Source of the DNA: DASXMT01 sp963755985
Lineage (GTDB): Bacteria > Actinomycetota > Acidimicrobiia > Acidimicrobiales > RAAP-2
Length of the DNA: 64,000 nucleotides
Direction: 5' to 3'
NCBI GenBank assembly: GCA_963755985.1
Contig: CAVWLO010000001.1
Span: 248,001-312,000, forward strand
Of this stretch, positions 63,897-64,000 are shown one piece after another (position 1 is the stretch's first letter; each line of letters starts with the position of its first letter). The notes beneath the pieces are model-generated. The model did not search any database, was not told the origin of the DNA, and saw only the letters and a program-made list of their open reading frames with translations. The position numbers were made by a program, and so were the translations under genes.

Positions 63897-64000
63897 GTGA
63901 CGCAACCATCCGGAGCCAGCACCACTGGCATGAAGGGTGGGGGCTTCTATGACGCACATTCCGAGTACCAGCACCGCGTCATTCTGGCCGGTGAAGCCAG
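63897..64000 (+). CDS. start of a further gene, truncated by the window end
   Basis: About 34 codons are visible: GTG, then GASTTGMKGGGFYDAHSEYQ and more. The MKGGGFYDAHSEYQ opening is typical of actinobacterial SAM-dependent methyltransferases, but too little is present to be sure. TATAGGAT about 12 bases upstream of the start suggests a promoter with a very short leader. Confidence 0.45.
   Translation, partial: MTQPSGASTTGMKGGGFYDAHSEYQHRVILAGEA

Overview
The window is high-GC, gene-dense DNA from an actinobacterium, most likely an uncultured member of the Acidimicrobiia. This placement is inferred from several features: a BldD-type regulator, F420-type oxidoreductases, an ImuA-ImuB-DnaE2 mutasome, an alpha2-type glycyl-tRNA synthetase, and the actinobacterial order of housekeeping genes around lepA-hrcA-dnaJ-phoH-ybeY-era-recO-uppS-dnaG. 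No rRNA, CRISPR array, prophage or intact insertion sequence was seen. One tRNA (Ala, GGC) and one probable transposase remnant lie near 58.9 kb.

Layout. 0-1.3 kb: dodecin, a ferritin-like protein and a small unknown gene. 1.3-4.7 kb: a MacB/LolCDE-type ABC permease and its ATPase. 4.9-16 kb: a mostly overlapping minus-strand housekeeping run, rpoD, dnaG, ppdK, glyS, hemW, recO, a small membrane protein and uppS in map order (transcribed right to left). 16-19.2 kb: a TSUP permease and a frameshifted DinG-type helicase on the plus strand. 19.2-32.3 kb: era (frameshifted), a CorC-type protein, ybeY, phoH, a HIT hydrolase, an excisionase-like HTH protein, bldD, rsmE-dnaJ-hrcA behind a CIRCE operator, a DtxR-family regulator and lepA. 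32.4-39.8 kb: a MarR regulator, rpsT, an SRAP protein, an ABC-F ATPase, an F420-NADP reductase-like protein, a GNAT protein, two unknown membrane proteins behind a 450-bp leader, and a 3-hydroxyisobutyrate dehydrogenase-like protein. 40.1-45.6 kb: an SOS-controlled imuA-imuB-dnaE2 cassette whose LexA box covers the imuA start codon. 45.6-58.6 kb: holA, folP, a thioredoxin-TPR protein, an APH-type phosphotransferase, a PAC2 protein, an LLM oxidoreductase, an SDR, a MerR/MFS pair with a palindromic operator, leuS and two small membrane proteins. 58.8-64 kb: tRNA-Ala, a dienelactone hydrolase, a sulfatase, a GNAT gene, an unknown two-gene unit and the start of a further gene.

Two themes run through the window. 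First, short local tandem duplications are frequent. Units of 23-30 bp straddle the stop codons of glyS, ppdK, dnaE2, the thioredoxin gene and hemW (exactly 25 bp in three cases). Units of 18 bp, which preserve reading frame, occur inside era and dnaE2. Second, seven genes (dinG, era, imuB, the APH gene, PAC2, SDR, GNAT) each need one 1-2 base edit to rejoin two conserved halves. In era the shift lies inside an 18-bp repeat. These may be assembly or sequencing indels or real slippage variants, and raw reads would decide. The other points worth following are the BldD homologue with an intact c-di-GMP signature, and the 38.4-38.9 kb leader, which carries a near-perfect anti-16S Shine-Dalgarno, a tiny ORF, a hairpin and a C-rich Rho-like tract.
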